64,000 nucleotides of DNA from Amorphochlora amoebiformis (GCA_054601695.1 BAAHQB010000280.1:1-64000); one strand, 5' to 3'; positions 43,055 through 63,602 are shown, counted from the first letter of the stretch. Notes: generated from the letters alone by a model not told the origin. A program made the numbers and translations.

Positions 43055-43808
43055 ATGGAGGGAAAGGACATCACCACTTTAGGATTACGCCCACGCTATG
43101 GCGTCAAGCGGCGGGTGCGCAACTTCAAACAAAAATTCGCCCAGAGGTGTTTCAACCGTATGCGAAAGGATAGAGACAAATTAATGGATAAGATTCGGCG
43201 TCGGAGTCGCGGTGAGTAGGCAAAGTGCCAGAAACTTACCCTCAAAACTTAACATCAACCCGTTTGATCTTCAGGAGAGAGCGCCAAGCACACTCTGAAC
43301 AATTCCATTGTCACGATCATATCTGAAGAACTCAACGATTGCGTCAAGAAGGATCATGAGTTAAAGGACACGATGGATATCGAAGAGGGTGCGAGCCCGA
43401 GAGCAAAGAGCTCGGCAAGAATTGCTGATATGCCGCTCTCTGAAGAAGAGCTTCAAGTCCTTCTCAAAGATTTAGAAGAACAGATGCTAGAAGATCCTCT
43501 GGTGAAGCGGTTTCTGGAGCATGAGCAAAGCGAGGAAGAGGCACTGCAGGCGGAAATTTGCGGATTTGTTGAGGTACAGGAACCTATATGTATTGGATTA
43601 ATATTGAGGTTTTCTGATGCAGGACGATACGAAAAGAGGGGGTGTGCTATGCCCCTTTTGCTTTAAGAGCAACTGGGAGCTTAAGAGAGAATTGGATTCG
43701 ACCCTAGTGCAGTGCAAGTGTGGGCTTCTGGTGATCCTACCATCCTGCTGTGGAAGTTTAACAACTCACTTGAATATGCATATGACAGCTTCAAACTCCC
43801 CCAGCTGA
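43055..43808 (+). CDS. RPAIN: RPA-interacting protein (RPAIN / RIP family)
   Basis: Three exons, 43055-43211, 43275-43573 and 43623-43808, give 213 residues, close to the usual length for this family. The N-terminus is the basic motif YGVKRRVRNFKQKFAQRCF followed by RMRKDRDKLMDKIRRR. The middle is acidic and helical (LSEEELQVLLKDLEEQM). The C-terminus is a zinc-finger region with CPFC, CKCG and CCG...H. Known members escort replication protein A into the nucleus. Both introns are short (63 and 49 bases), canonical GT-AG and free of repeats, unlike every neighbour. A short downstream ATG frame at 43373 is part of exon 2. Confidence 0.93.
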
Positions 43809-44115
43809 CGAAAATGATTTCTGCGAACTGCTTGGGAATGCCTACACGAAGCATGGAATGCAATGCACCAAACAGATGAAATTGATAGGTAGCTTGACAC
43901 TGCGGGGAAGCTAGCCCCATCCCTACCCCGCCCCCCCCCCCCCCCCTCCTAGCCCTAACCCTCACCCCAACCGAAACTACTTCCTAGCCGTAATCCCAAC
44001 TAAAAAGTACACATTTTACTTAAGACGGCTGTAGTATACACTCACAAATACATTTACATGTGCATGAATTGTATAAACATATGTTTGCATACTAGTAACT
44101 CCAATAATAATATAT
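43809..44115. other. RPAIN 3' flank with C-run
   Basis: Contains a C18 run at about 43931-43948 and a few CCCTAACCC units. A minus frame at 43681-43965 is a shadow of RPAIN exon 3. Confidence 0.6.
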
Positions 44116-45740
<1,625 letters not shown>

Positions 45741-45849
45741 GAATATTTATGTTAACAAATGTTATGTGCATACTAACCCACCACAACAGATAAGAAAATA
45801 ATTTCCCATTAACATCACCTCGCAATAATTCAATCTCCCTTGGTTTCAG

Positions 45850-45909
45850 TTTGCAGACAGCGGAGTGGGATCGCAATCTGCTGTGCTGCGTGCAAATGCA
45901 ATCATCTAA
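45850..45909 (+). CDS. Possible terminal exon of an unknown gene
   Basis: A strong acceptor (CCCTTGGTTTCAG) is followed by TTT and an open frame reading FADSGVGSQSAVLRANAII then TAA. A second frame across the same acceptor is Cys-rich and ends at a TAG. No partner exon was found. The following sequence to 46560 is balanced in composition and looks non-coding. Confidence 0.35.
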   Translation, partial: FADSGVGSQSAVLRANAII

Positions 45910-46560
45910 TATTCAAGTGCAAGATATTGTGCTAGCTGCCAGACTCTGCAGTCAAGACAAACTTCAAATAGACGACAGTAGCACATATTGTCCAATTAGC
46001 CAATGTACATGCCACAACCAAGTCATGACGTCCATAATCATCGTGATTGAGCACATCCAACCGTTAAACTTTACAATTACGAGTGACTCTTCCTATATCT
46101 AGATATCAAGTATATACTAGATATACTGTAGAAATTCTAATCTATATGTATGTCTAGTTCACGACTATTCAAAGAGTAGCACATACTTGAGAGTAGTTGA
46201 AAATCACGATTTGGCAACGGATCATGCCATGAATATCGAATTCTAGATATTAGTCATATTACGAGTAAATTTTAATTAGTGGCACTAGTAATGTTAGCAA
46301 ACAGGACGAGGGGCACTATCTAATCTATAGCTAGCTAAACTTCAAGCTGCTAAAGAGCACATGCTTGAACTATGGAATACAAATACCGTGACATAATATA
46401 ATTTGACAATTTTGACTGTAGTGCGAGTCACTGTGCGACTATTGTGGAACTAGAAAACATTAGAAACAGGCATATACTGTGACGCTTCGAATTCAGTCCA
46501 CAATCCACACCGTGACAGGACCAGGAACACCATATCCTCTATGCATTGTCGATCTACTTA
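45910..46560. other. Repeat-free, non-coding island
   Basis: About 650 bases without AT arrays, resembling in composition the 3' flanks at 18400-18890 and 26540-27000. Contains small TCTAGATAT/ATATCTAGA palindromes. No supported gene. Confidence 0.5.
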
Positions 46561-46690
46561 TCGTATTATATACAGTAATATATATATATATATATATATA
46601 TATTTACTCTATTGTATAATACACTGTATACACATATATACACATATATATATACATTTACATATACATAAAATGCATAGAACAAAAAAT

Positions 46691-46771
46691 ATGTATGAAG
46701 AGAGATATATGTAGGTATATATCAAACATGCAAATAATTGAATATATAGTTACACACACGCACACACACAC

Positions 46772-46835
<64 letters not shown>

Positions 46836-46913
46836 GAGCATGAGTGTTTATTGCATTTATACTATACACTTATATGTGTATATATGTGGAGAAACATATT
46901 ATATATATGTAAA

Positions 46914-46947
<34 letters not shown>

Positions 46948-47302
46948 ATATATTATGTAGATAAATATGCACATACACATCTATATACTTTTTATGTAGT
47001 GTGTGTACATAAATATACATATAAATATATATATATATATATATACATACATATAATACATATATGTGTATATACATGTTGTACAAAAATGAATAAATAA
47101 ATAAATATTGTTATATATGTATATAAGATATGGATACGATGTCGTATATATTGACATTTCACAAGGAAACCATAAACGTAGCCTTCTTAGCTATAGAAGC
47201 TCCCTTTCCATAGCATACAAGGCAATCATTCCCATATTTATGAATACCCAGGTAAATTTACATATTTACATTTATTTATATTACATTATATTACATGTAT
47301 GT

Positions 47303-47335
<33 letters not shown>

Positions 47336-47369
47336 GTATATATATATCTATATAGGTATAGATTTACAC

Positions 47370-47422
<53 letters not shown>

Positions 47423-47565
47423 TATATATATATATATACATGCGTAAATATATATATATGTGTGTGTGTAAATATATATTATATACGTATATAGATATAT
47501 TTGTTTTTATTTAACTTGCATGCATTTAGAGAGTATTTACTTATGCATATATATATATATATATT

Positions 47566-47611
<46 letters not shown>

Positions 47612-47844
47612 TATATATATATGTATAATTGTACATGTGCGATATTATGTAAAAACTCATAACGCATCCATGGATACATAATAAATACATACCACATACA
47701 TATGTGCATAGCAAATACATAAAACTATCAACAGACAAATTTTGATACAATCTCAAATATGTGCCTATGTATGTCTATATGTACATATATGTACATATGT
47801 ATAAGTATATATATACACACAAACACACACACACACATATATAT

Positions 47845-47881
<37 letters not shown>

Positions 47882-47905
47882 GATAGATGTTTTATTATAG
47901 CATAT

Positions 47906-47942
<37 letters not shown>

Positions 47943-47964
47943 CATACACATAATATATACATAC

Positions 47965-47996
<32 letters not shown>

Positions 47997-48086
47997 CATA
48001 CATATATATGCAGACTTTCACGTGAATGGTTAGGAAAAAATGGTGAACCTTATTGTCTCCTTTGTCAATTGAGAGAGACGCTGTAA
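46691..48086 (+). CDS. Small unknown protein, 80 residues, 4 exons
   Basis: Exons 46691-46710 (MYEERY), 47128-47251 ([20 protein letters not shown]...IFMNTQ), 47735-47760 (TNFDTISN) and 48014-48086 ([25 protein letters not shown]). Phases agree and the sum is 243 nt. The first exon is short and could be replaced by one further upstream. No family recognised; the C-terminus has a CLLC pair. Its last exon overlaps the last exon of the convergent minus gene. Confidence 0.5.
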
Positions 48087-49577
48087 CTCCTGCGATAGTA
48101 TCTCGGAACCGCGTGGTCCTGGGCCTGCGTAATGTGTAGAAATTATCCACGCTTATATGGAACAAACATGCTTATAAGTTTGGATATAAATATTATACTT
48201 TGGATATAAATATTATATGTATGTATAATACGTCTACATACACATGTTTATATTATAATATATAAATATATATATACATATAGATACAAAAATATATAAA
48301 TATTATATATACCTCCGACATCAGCTCTAAGTGGTGGCATGGGTATCTTTCCAAGATTATTCTGCTGATTGCATATTATATATATATATATATAAATTAT
48401 ACATATATATATATATATATATAGATAATTATACACACATATATATATATATATATTATCACATAATATATATACCCCCTCCTCCTTAAGAAAAGGCATC
48501 ATTAGCCTCGCCCACTTCCTCTGATTATGAACCTAATGTTAAGATTAGGGTTAGAGTTACGGTTAGGGTTAAGATTAGGGTTGGGGTGAGCGTTAGGGTT
48601 AGGGTTACAGTTAGGGTTAGGGTTAAGGTTAGAGTTAAGGTTTAGGAAAGAGTTAGGGTTAGGATTAGGGTGACGGAAGTGTTCGGGTTAGCATTAGGAC
48701 TAGGTTAGGCTAGGGTAAGGGTTAATGTTAAATATTACGGTTAGGGTTAGGGTTAGGGTTAGGGTCAAGATCAAGGTTAGCATTTTAGGGTTAGGGTTAG
48801 ATAGGGTTAAGATCAAGGTTAGCATTAGGGTTGGGGTTACGGTTAGGGTTAGATTAAAGTTAGAGTTAGGGTTACTATTAGGGTTACAGAAGGGTTCGGG
48901 TTAGGATTTGGACTAGATAAGGTTAGGGTTCCGGTTAGGGTTGGGGTAAGGTAATGATTAGGGCTAGGGCTTACGGTTAGGGTTAAGGTGAGGGTTAGGG
49001 TGAGGGGTGAGGTCCGGATTACGGTTAGGGTTACGGTTAGGTTTAGGGCTAGGATCAGATTATTCAGCATGTCTTAGCCCACCGACTAATAGTGGGGATT
49101 TTATGCGCGACCGGTTAGGGCTAGGATTAGGGTTAGGGTTAGGGTTAGGGTTAGGGTTAGGGTTAGGGTTAGGGTAAGGTTAGGGTTAGTGATACGGTTA
49201 AGGTTAAGTTTGAGGTTAAGGTTAGGATTAGGGTTGAGGTTAAGGGTAGCGTTAGGGTTAGGGTTAGGGTTAATGTTAAGGATAAGGATAGGGTTAGGGT
49301 TAGGGTTAGGGTTAGAGTTGGAGATAGGTTAAAGTTTTAAACTAGATATAGGGTTGCCTAATTATATATTTATTATATATTTCTAGATATATTTCTGATA
49401 TATATATATATATGTAGTAAGGGTAATATGAATAAAATGTGTACATATGTATATACATTTATATATAAATATATATATATATATATACAAATATATATAA
49501 TTCACTAATTTACACAAATACACATATCCGTTTACTATATATATATATATATATATATATGCGTGTGTGTGTGTATA

Positions 49578-49614
<37 letters not shown>

Positions 49615-49658
49615 GTATACATGCATGTATATTCATGTATATTATATATGTATATTAC

Positions 49659-49720
<62 letters not shown>

Positions 49721-50213
49721 TGTACATACATATACATATTATATATATATATATATATTTATTTATTTATACGCTCATAAAATAGACATGGCATCAGATA
49801 TAAAACACACACGTGAACGGTTACGTTGAAAGCTAGTGTTAGGGTAGGATTAAGGTTATATTCGGGTTCGATTTGATAGGTTAGAGAGCTAACAGCTAAG
49901 ATTAGGATTAAACTCTGGTTAAGGTCAGGGTTTGGGTTGAAGTAATGGTTTGGGTAGTCAGGTTTAGTCAATTCGAATATACATATATATATATATATAT
50001 ATCACATATATATATATATATATATCTTCCTAATCAGGGTTAGGTTCACGTCAGGGTTGAAATTCTCTCAAAACAAAAGGAAAAAAAAAAATCAAAGATT
50101 TTTCCTCCACGGGCTGAAATCAAGCTGGATTATTAGGTTTTGAGTTTGGATTACGGTTAGGTTACAGACCTCCTCCGACATGTCATTTTCTACACCGTCG
50201 AGAGAGTGAATAC
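48030..50213 (-). CDS. Unknown protein, 3' four exons, convergent and overlapping
   Basis: Exons 50213-50170 ([14 protein letters not shown]), 48520-48476 ([15 protein letters not shown]), 48364-48313 ([16 protein letters not shown]) and 48124-48030 ([20 protein letters not shown], then [13 protein letters not shown]). All four acceptors are AG, the three donors are GT, and phases agree, which gives a fluent protein end. The intron between 50170 and 48520 is mostly TTAGGG-type repeat. The 5' end is not found. No family recognised. Confidence 0.6.
48535..49345 (+). repeat. 0.8-kb degenerate TTAGGG array
   Basis: The largest telomere-type array in the window, with many variants (TTACGG, TTAGAG, TTGGGG) and one partial 44-base dispersed repeat (about 49052-49082). 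It fills an intron of the minus gene. Confidence 0.93.
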
Positions 50214-50790
50214 CTCAGATGTTAAGTGTGGTTCATATCACATTATTTAGCATTGTTTAGTCCGAGGACCATTGACTCTAAGTGTGATTAGGATCAGATT
50301 ATTCAGCATGTCTTAGTCCGAGGACCATTGACTCCTCCACAGAGTGGGGCTACAGTGCTGTTAGGGATAACAGCAGATCGTGATGTTGGGCGTGTTGAGT
50401 GTTGATGTGGTGTGGTGTTGTGGGCCTGTGTGTGGTATGAGGGTAAAAAATTGTGTAATGCGACTTTGTGTGGGGATGTGTCTGTGCATTCTTGTTTTTG
50501 TTTCTGCTGCTCTTAGAGCATTCCTTCTTAGTGATTAGGGTTAGGGCTTGGGACTATATTGATAATTAAAACTATTTTTGGGGTGGGTTGGGTTAGGTTA
50601 GGGTTGTCACATGGTTTATTGTACAGATGGGGGGTGTAACAATGGTACATGTAGACTTTGGATTAGGGTAATTGGTGGGGATTATTGAATTTTACCGTCA
50701 GGATAAGTGTAGAGTTTATGTTGTGATGCGAAATAGTGAAATTTGGTTATGTAGTGACGGTATTCTTCGAGAAAACCCTATAGAAATGTA
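50214..50790. other. Upstream part of the minus gene, two copies of the dispersed repeat
   Basis: Two tandem copies of the 44-base repeat (about 50238-50280 and 50291-50335), the second followed by GTGGGGCTACAGTGCTG. Then T/G-rich sequence to 50790 with no clear exon. Confidence 0.6.
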
Positions 50791-50813
50791 AATTACTACA
50801 TATTATATATATA

Positions 50814-50844
<31 letters not shown>

Positions 50845-50904
50845 TGCATCTGTATGTGTATAAAATATGTATATAGCATATATTCGTAGTATCTAATTGA
50901 AACT

Positions 50905-50951
<47 letters not shown>

Positions 50952-51083
50952 GTACACAATGTGCCTGTCGATGCATGTGTGTTTATGTATGTAAGTGTGA
51001 TTATGTTTTAAATATATATATACACATATATATATATATATATACATATGTATATATATATATATGTGTGTGTGTGTGTAAAG

Positions 51084-51124
<41 letters not shown>

Positions 51125-51368
51125 AAGACATATATATGCACACACACACGTATATATATATATATACTATGATACATGTAAATATATATATATATATATA
51201 TATATTGTATATACATATATATATATATATATGTACACATACTACATTGTATACGGATACATATTACATCACTTATGTACGTATGAAAAAATCCTACATA
51301 CAATAACAAGTACGTATATGTAAATGTATATTAAATATCAATAAATAAATATGTATACGATGGTTGAC

Positions 51369-51425
51369 CTGAGACTTAGCCTCGAGTTCCGCCAAATTCT
51401 GTAACGATGTATCCCAAGGCTTGCA

Positions 51426-51467
<42 letters not shown>

Positions 51468-51560
51468 ATATAGAAACATACATAGGTATATACTATATAT
51501 GTGTAACTTGCATACCCAAAGAAACATTAGGTATGAATATGTATATGTTGTACCACATGT

Positions 51561-51614
<54 letters not shown>

Positions 51615-51698
51615 GTATAGATATATGTGTATGTGTATATGTATTTTGGTATATACATTTTTACATCACCTTTGCATAATGTACAACGGCGACATTAC
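51369..51698 (-). CDS. Two small exons of an unidentified minus-strand gene
   Basis: 51698-51670 reads NVAVVHYAK and 51398-51369 reads NLAELEAKSQ. Both have AG and GT edges, and the join is in phase 0. The 30-nt exon is preceded by ATCGTTACAG and followed by GTCAAC. Neighbouring exons could not be placed. Confidence 0.45.
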
Positions 51699-51739
51699 CT
51701 CGTGTCACTCTGTCATATAGAGGCCGATTCATATATCTA

Positions 51740-51781
<42 letters not shown>

Positions 51782-51784
51782 TAA

Positions 51785-51834
<50 letters not shown>

Positions 51835-52002
51835 AATTTAATATATATATATATATATATAATGTATGTAAATATTATGTATGTAAATATATACACAAAC
51901 ATAGCTGTACATATTTATACATATATGTTAAATGTATATATGCATACAATATACATATATATATATATACCATTGAATGTATATATGTACACAAAAGTTT
52001 TA

Positions 52003-52029
52003 TATCGGAGGTAAGGGTCACATATACAC

Positions 52030-52119
<90 letters not shown>

Positions 52120-52204
52120 ACATATGTATATGTGAAAGTTTCTTCTCTACATATAGAAATAAATATATTCTATATACATATATATATTATATATATATAT
52201 ATAT

Positions 52205-52245
<41 letters not shown>

Positions 52246-52279
52246 TACATTCTTGGTGTTTATATCTACAGAGTACATA

Positions 52280-52321
<42 letters not shown>

Positions 52322-52412
52322 TATATATATATATATATATATATTTGTATATATATATATATATATATATATTTATTTAACATAGAAGTTTTACATCGGA
52401 GGTATGGGTCGC

Positions 52413-52455
<43 letters not shown>

Positions 52456-52491
52456 TATACTTGATATATATATATATATATGTATTTGCAG

Positions 52492-52523
<32 letters not shown>

Positions 52524-52577
52524 ATATATGTATATATATATTATATAATATATATATATATATACATATGTGTATAT

Positions 52578-52662
<85 letters not shown>

Positions 52663-52835
52663 AAAGTATATATACACACACATATCTATATATATTATAT
52701 GTATGAATATAATATAAATATATATTATATATATACATATATATCTATATATATACATATAAATATATGTATGTATGTATATATATGTAAAATATATACC
52801 TAACACAAAAGTTGTATATCGGAGGTAAGTGGGTC
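52003..52835 (+). repeat. Three spaced copies of an AGTTTTATATCGGAGGTA module
   Basis: At about 52005, 52385 and 52808 the segment AGTT.TA.ATCGGAGGTA.G.GTC recurs in AT repeat. Each includes a good donor (GGAG then GTAAG or GTATG). It may be a triplicated microexon or an amplified intron piece. Confidence 0.7.
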
Positions 52836-53020
52836 CAATCGTTTTCAAAATAAGTTCCAATTAGCCTAATATATAATATAGAACCATATATATAATTACA
52901 TATATAAATGTATATATAACATATATATATATATATATATATATGTGTGTATATGTATATATACATATATATAAAACAAAATATGAACGTATATATCATA
53001 ACTGAACATATATATATATA

Positions 53021-53057
<37 letters not shown>

Positions 53058-53165
53058 CATGGGTAATAATATACATATATACATGTACATATACATACAT
53101 ATTTACATGTATTATACATACATATTTAATATTTATAGATATATATATATATAATATATCCATAA

Positions 53166-53200
<35 letters not shown>

Positions 53201-53204
53201 ACAA

Positions 53205-53235
<31 letters not shown>

Positions 53236-53257
53236 ATATGTATATTATATATATATG

Positions 53258-53292
<35 letters not shown>

Positions 53293-53346
53293 ATAATAAT
53301 GTATATATTTACCTATATGTATACATATATATACATATATGTGTAT

Positions 53347-53414
<68 letters not shown>

Positions 53415-53452
53415 GTATGTATCGTATATAGAATTTGTATGTATTGTGTTTG

Positions 53453-53517
<65 letters not shown>

Positions 53518-53597
53518 AATATATATAAAAAAAACATATATATATATATATATATATTCAAAAACACACATACTCCACATATACGATATCAACACAC

Positions 53598-53634
53598 CCT
53601 TGCTCATAAAATGGAATATCATGCAGCGGGGACC
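53598..53634 (-). CDS. Possible minus-strand exon
   Basis: Acceptor GAGACTAG, then [12 protein letters not shown], then donor GTGTTG. A plus frame over the same bases ([18 protein letters not shown]) lacks an upstream acceptor. No partner exon. Confidence 0.3.
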
Positions 53635-53684
53635 CTAGTCTCTCCGCTAATATCTTAAGCTCTATATAGCTCTAAAACAACGGT

Positions 53685-54050
53685 CAGGGTTATCCCACGG
53701 TTAGAATTCAGATCAGAGATGAGCGGTCTGATATCAATTTAGGTCTCAGGGTCAAGCCCAATACTGTAGTTATGTTCTGATGTTGGGATTAGGTTAGGTA
53801 CGTTAGGGCTATGGATAACCTTAACAATTTAGGGTTAAAGTCGGGTTTAGGGTCATTGCTAGGGTTAGGTGATAAGGTTGCCTGGTTGCTGGGAGATATG
53901 AGCATTAATCCAGTGTTTGGGACGGGTGATTTTCTTAGGGTTAAGGGAAGGGTTAAGATCAGATTAATCAGTATGTCTTAGCCCTAGGACCATTGATTCC
54001 GGGAAGGGTTAGAGGGCTAGAGTTTGGGTTTGGGGTTAGGAGGGGGTGGG
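53685..54050 (+). repeat. Degenerate TTAGGG region with dispersed repeat
   Basis: Scattered GGTTAGG units and one copy of the 44-base repeat (about 53957-54000). Confidence 0.8.
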
Positions 54051-54620
<570 letters not shown>

Positions 54621-54835
54621 GTTGTATTCGTGTATTCGTGAATATGAGCACGATACCCCTCCATATGAGGCTGACTATCAGGAACCGCACAAAACCGAGC
54701 TATAAGGGTTACAAATCAAACCTTAACCCCAGATTCACTCGACTGCGAAATCCCATATTAGGTAGGGTTAAGATTAGGTTTAGGGTTAGGCTTAGGGTTA
54801 GGATTGAGATCCCGTTGAGGCAAGGGTTACTTACC

Positions 54836-56122
54836 ATCTCTTGCGGTCTTGCGAACATATCCGTTTCCAAAATGGACACATGTATAGGGTTAGGACCAGG
54901 TTAATGCGGTTATGGGTTGACGGGGGGCCTAGGATTAGCGAGGCTAGGTTTAGCGGAGCTAGGGTTAGCGGGACTAGGGTAAGCGAGGCTAGGGTTAGCG
55001 AGGCTAGGGTTAGCGGGGCTACGGTTAGCAGGGCTACGGTTGGCGGGGCTACGGTTGGCGGGGCTACGGCTAGCGGGGCTACGGTTAGCGGGGCTACGGT
55101 TAGCAGGGCTAGAGCTAGCGGGGCTGCTAGGGCTAAGGCGCGGCCGGGGTTAGTTTAGGGTTAGGGTTTCAAAGATTTAGAGTTTTTCATAATGATACCT
55201 GGAACAAGTGATCGATATTGCGCGTGATGAGAATATCCGTGTCGAGGTAGATAACCCGCGAGCTAGGGTTAGTTTTGGAGTTAAGCTTAGGATAGGATTC
55301 CCTAACCCTCATCCTCCTACACCCTAAACTTAACCCCTGCAAACTAATCCATAATCCTATCCCTAACCCTAAACCGAACCCATAACCCTAATCCTATCCT
55401 AACCCTCTCTCCGACCGCACTATGGCAATCTCCAGGCCTCAAGCTTTGTGAAGAACCCTCTCGAAAAGTCAAGATCTTTACTGCCGTCCCCGAACTCGTT
55501 CACGTGGACGATTGCATAGCCGGCGGACTTCAGTCGAAAGATAGAGTTTGGGTGGAGGGAAGAGGTTGTCATTGCAAGGAGAGGGCGAGAGGTGCCGGTA
55601 GCGTGGAGAGAGTGAGCCAATATCTGAAAGAGAGTGCACTTGAGGTTGTGATATAGATCTCTTTTTGGGAAGGAGAGGACAATTTGGTATAATTTTTGCA
55701 CTTTTGGGAAGGAGGAGAGGACAATTTGGTATAATTTGCACTTTTTTGGAATATGTAAAGGAACGGGAAGCAATGCGTATTCGTATTATATGCAGAGTTA
55801 TACACACATCCCATTTATGATACAACGCTGTCGACACCCAGACAGAACTAGCTTACGAACACACACATACACACAACACTCACATAGATTCAACATATAT
55901 GTGCAAATACACACGCACAAAAACACGCAAACACGCCCGCGCGTGCACACAAACTAAAACCAAACACGCCCAAATTTTTCACCCCAAAAAAAAATAAACC
56001 TCAGCCCCGACAACGTAGTCATCGCTCGTCATGTGCGTTACGTACGCCTCCCCCCCTTTTCCTGGATAGCTTTCAAATCCTTCCGCGTACCACAATAATG
56101 CGGTAGCCACGACGATCAGCAT
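54836..56122 (-). CDS. GT8-family glycosyltransferase (glycogenin-like), N-terminal part
   Basis: Exons 56122-56000, 55623-55421 and 55262-55199 chain in phase and code 130 residues. Exon 1 has a hydrophobic start (MLIVVATALLWYAEG) then AYVTHMTSDDYVVGAE. Exon 2 reads ILAHSLHATGTSRPLLAMTT and ends FFTKLEAWRLP. Exon 3 reads SRVIYLDTDILITRNIDHLF. This is the classic GT8 start, with the LDTD metal/nucleotide-sugar motif. These enzymes move a sugar from a UDP- or similar donor, here probably in the secretory pathway. An upstream Met exists at 56182. An island ending at 54836 with a perfect GTAAGT donor may be the next exon, but its frame does not match the family, so the rest of the catalytic domain is missing or lies outside recognition. 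Confidence 0.8.
54945..55135 (+). repeat. 15-base minisatellite AGCGGGGCTACGGTT
   Basis: About a dozen units of the form AGCGRGGCTAGGGTT / AGCGGGGCTACGGTT in the GT8 intron. The core CTAGGGTTAG shows derivation from TTAGGG. Confidence 0.9.
55265..55415 (-). repeat. Telomere-type intron of the GT8 gene
   Basis: On the minus strand the intron between WRLP-Y and SRVIYLDTD is built of TTAGGG-like and CCCTAA-like units and ends AACCCTAG. Confidence 0.8.
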
Positions 56123-56319
56123 CCTAAGTGAGGGTCTATCAGGGCTACGGATCAAAATACACAATATCACAGCCCGAAACATACGAAAACATTCTTTCCT
56201 TCTGTAGCATATTCGAACGTATCTCTCGGAGGGAGGAAGTCTTTATGGGGCATTATTTGAGAGCGGAGGACCGTTCAGCGCCTCCATTGTCTCTCTCCTT
56301 TGGCTCTCCATCCACACGT

Positions 56320-56409
56320 GTCTCGTGCAGATGTCAGCATATTAATATTGCGATATCAGGATATGTCTCGGTGCAGCACGTGTCCTTAGAGGACACGTGT
56401 CCCATACAG
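56320..56409 (+). promoter_or_regulatory. CACGTG elements and hairpin upstream of an ATG
   Basis: The sequence CACGTGTCC TTAGA GGACACGTG is a 9-base inverted repeat with a 5-base loop (about 56378-56400). A further ACACGTGTC lies at about 56315. CACGTG is the G-box/E-box core bound by bHLH and bZIP factors. It ends 10 bases before the ATG at 56410. Confidence 0.45.
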
Positions 56410-56697
56410 ATGGCCGCGTTGATGGGAATGTTGCTGTTTGTGGCGGTGTGTAGGGGGAAACGAAACTTAGTTTCGCGGGTAAATATTATGTTCTTGTGTT
56501 AACAGCCGTATGTCCGTTCAATTCCTTTCGCTTTTTGCAAGAGATTCCATCGATTTAATCCAATCAGCCCTCCTGCCTTGACGATGGCGTTACAGAGGAT
56601 ACCGAACATGACAACATCTCTCTCCCCCCTCTCAAAACCAAATCTTCCCCTCCCAAACTTGACCCTCCCCTTATTACGGGTACTAATAGCGTGTTGA
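56410..56697 (+). CDS. Small putative protein with hydrophobic N-terminus (2 exons)
   Basis: 56410-56478 reads MAALMGMLLFVAV and CRGKRNLVSR, then a 35-base GT-AG intron, then an exon from 56514 reading PYVRSIPFAFCKRFHRF onward to TGA at 56697 (or a donor at 56680). The start looks like a signal or organelle peptide. A minus-strand frame of 36 codons (56609-56499, MFGILCNAIVKAGG...) lies antisense in the second exon and is an equally fluent alternative. Confidence 0.4.
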
Positions 56698-60014
<3,317 letters not shown>

Positions 60015-60194
60015 AAAAAAACTGAACAAAAAGAATCAAAATGAAGGTACCAATACAAAACGATGAAAGCTATACATTTAGATTCACATGTCTTTATTTA
60101 GATCGATATGTCCATAGGTCTATATTTACAATTATTTATCCACAATACATTTTATACTTCCACGTATTTGTTTACAATACCTACACATGTATAT

Positions 60195-60251
<57 letters not shown>

Positions 60252-60315
60252 CATACATGCATACATACATATATATATATACTATATATACATATATATA
60301 TATATATATGCAGAG

Positions 60316-60346
<31 letters not shown>

Positions 60347-60425
60347 AGATATACATATATATATATATATATATTATATATTTACATATATATATATATA
60401 TATATTATATATAAATTATGTTCAG
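60015..60425. other. Spacer with possible first exon
   Basis: An ATG at 60041, only 27 bases after the preceding stop, opens [15 protein letters not shown] and runs toward AT repeat. It may begin the next gene, but no donor gives a phase-matched join to the exon at 60426. Confidence 0.35.
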
Positions 60426-62611
<2,186 letters not shown>

Positions 62612-62684
62612 CCCTTCGTAAAACTATGTAACCCTAACTCTAATCCTAGGGAGTTAGCGTATTCGATGACTATCTCGATCAGAT

Positions 62685-62722
<38 letters not shown>

Positions 62723-62818
62723 ATACATATATATATACATATATATATGCGTATATATGAATCATATGTGTATATATAGATACTAATATCGATATAATGT
62801 ATATATATATATTTTTTA

Positions 62819-62882
<64 letters not shown>

Positions 62883-63094
62883 GTATACAAATATTTTTAT
62901 GTAAATGCTTATATACATATGCAAAGCCAATGTATGAACATTACATATACATATACATAATAAAATAATGGTCGGTATTATTCGTTAGGTGAAGAGGGAG
63001 AGGGAGAGGGAGAAGAAGATGAAGCTAGCAGGAGGGGTTCGACAGATGAGGGAGAACCTGATAAAGGTTGTATAGTTTGGGTTTTAGTTAGATC

Positions 63095-63154
<60 letters not shown>

Positions 63155-63204
63155 GTAAAAATATTTATATGTGTACATTCACAAATACAAACATGTTTAT
63201 GTAT

Positions 63205-63243
<39 letters not shown>

Positions 63244-63422
63244 TAAGTATTTACTAATTGTATAATAGATATGTATAAATCTGTATATTTAGGTATTATA
63301 TAACGTGTAATATGTACACGCATATATATATATATATACATATTTATATATAATATATATATGTATAAATATGTATAGTATACACATACATATGTATAAT
63401 ATACACAAACATACATTCTTAC

Positions 63423-63483
<61 letters not shown>

Positions 63484-63540
63484 TAGAGTAGTTTCTATCT
63501 GATGGTTTACATGCGTATACTTTTAGTTAATATACATATA

Positions 63541-63602
<62 letters not shown>

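Noticed and set aside
48849-49070. Minus frame rich in Leu-Thr (and similar frames at 12637-13039)
   Set aside because: Translation of the TTAGGG/CCCTAA hexamer repeat.
56128-56502. Plus frame of 124 codons overlapping the GT8 first exon
   Set aside because: Its left half is antisense to a clear GT8 exon. Only the part from the ATG at 56410 was kept as a candidate.
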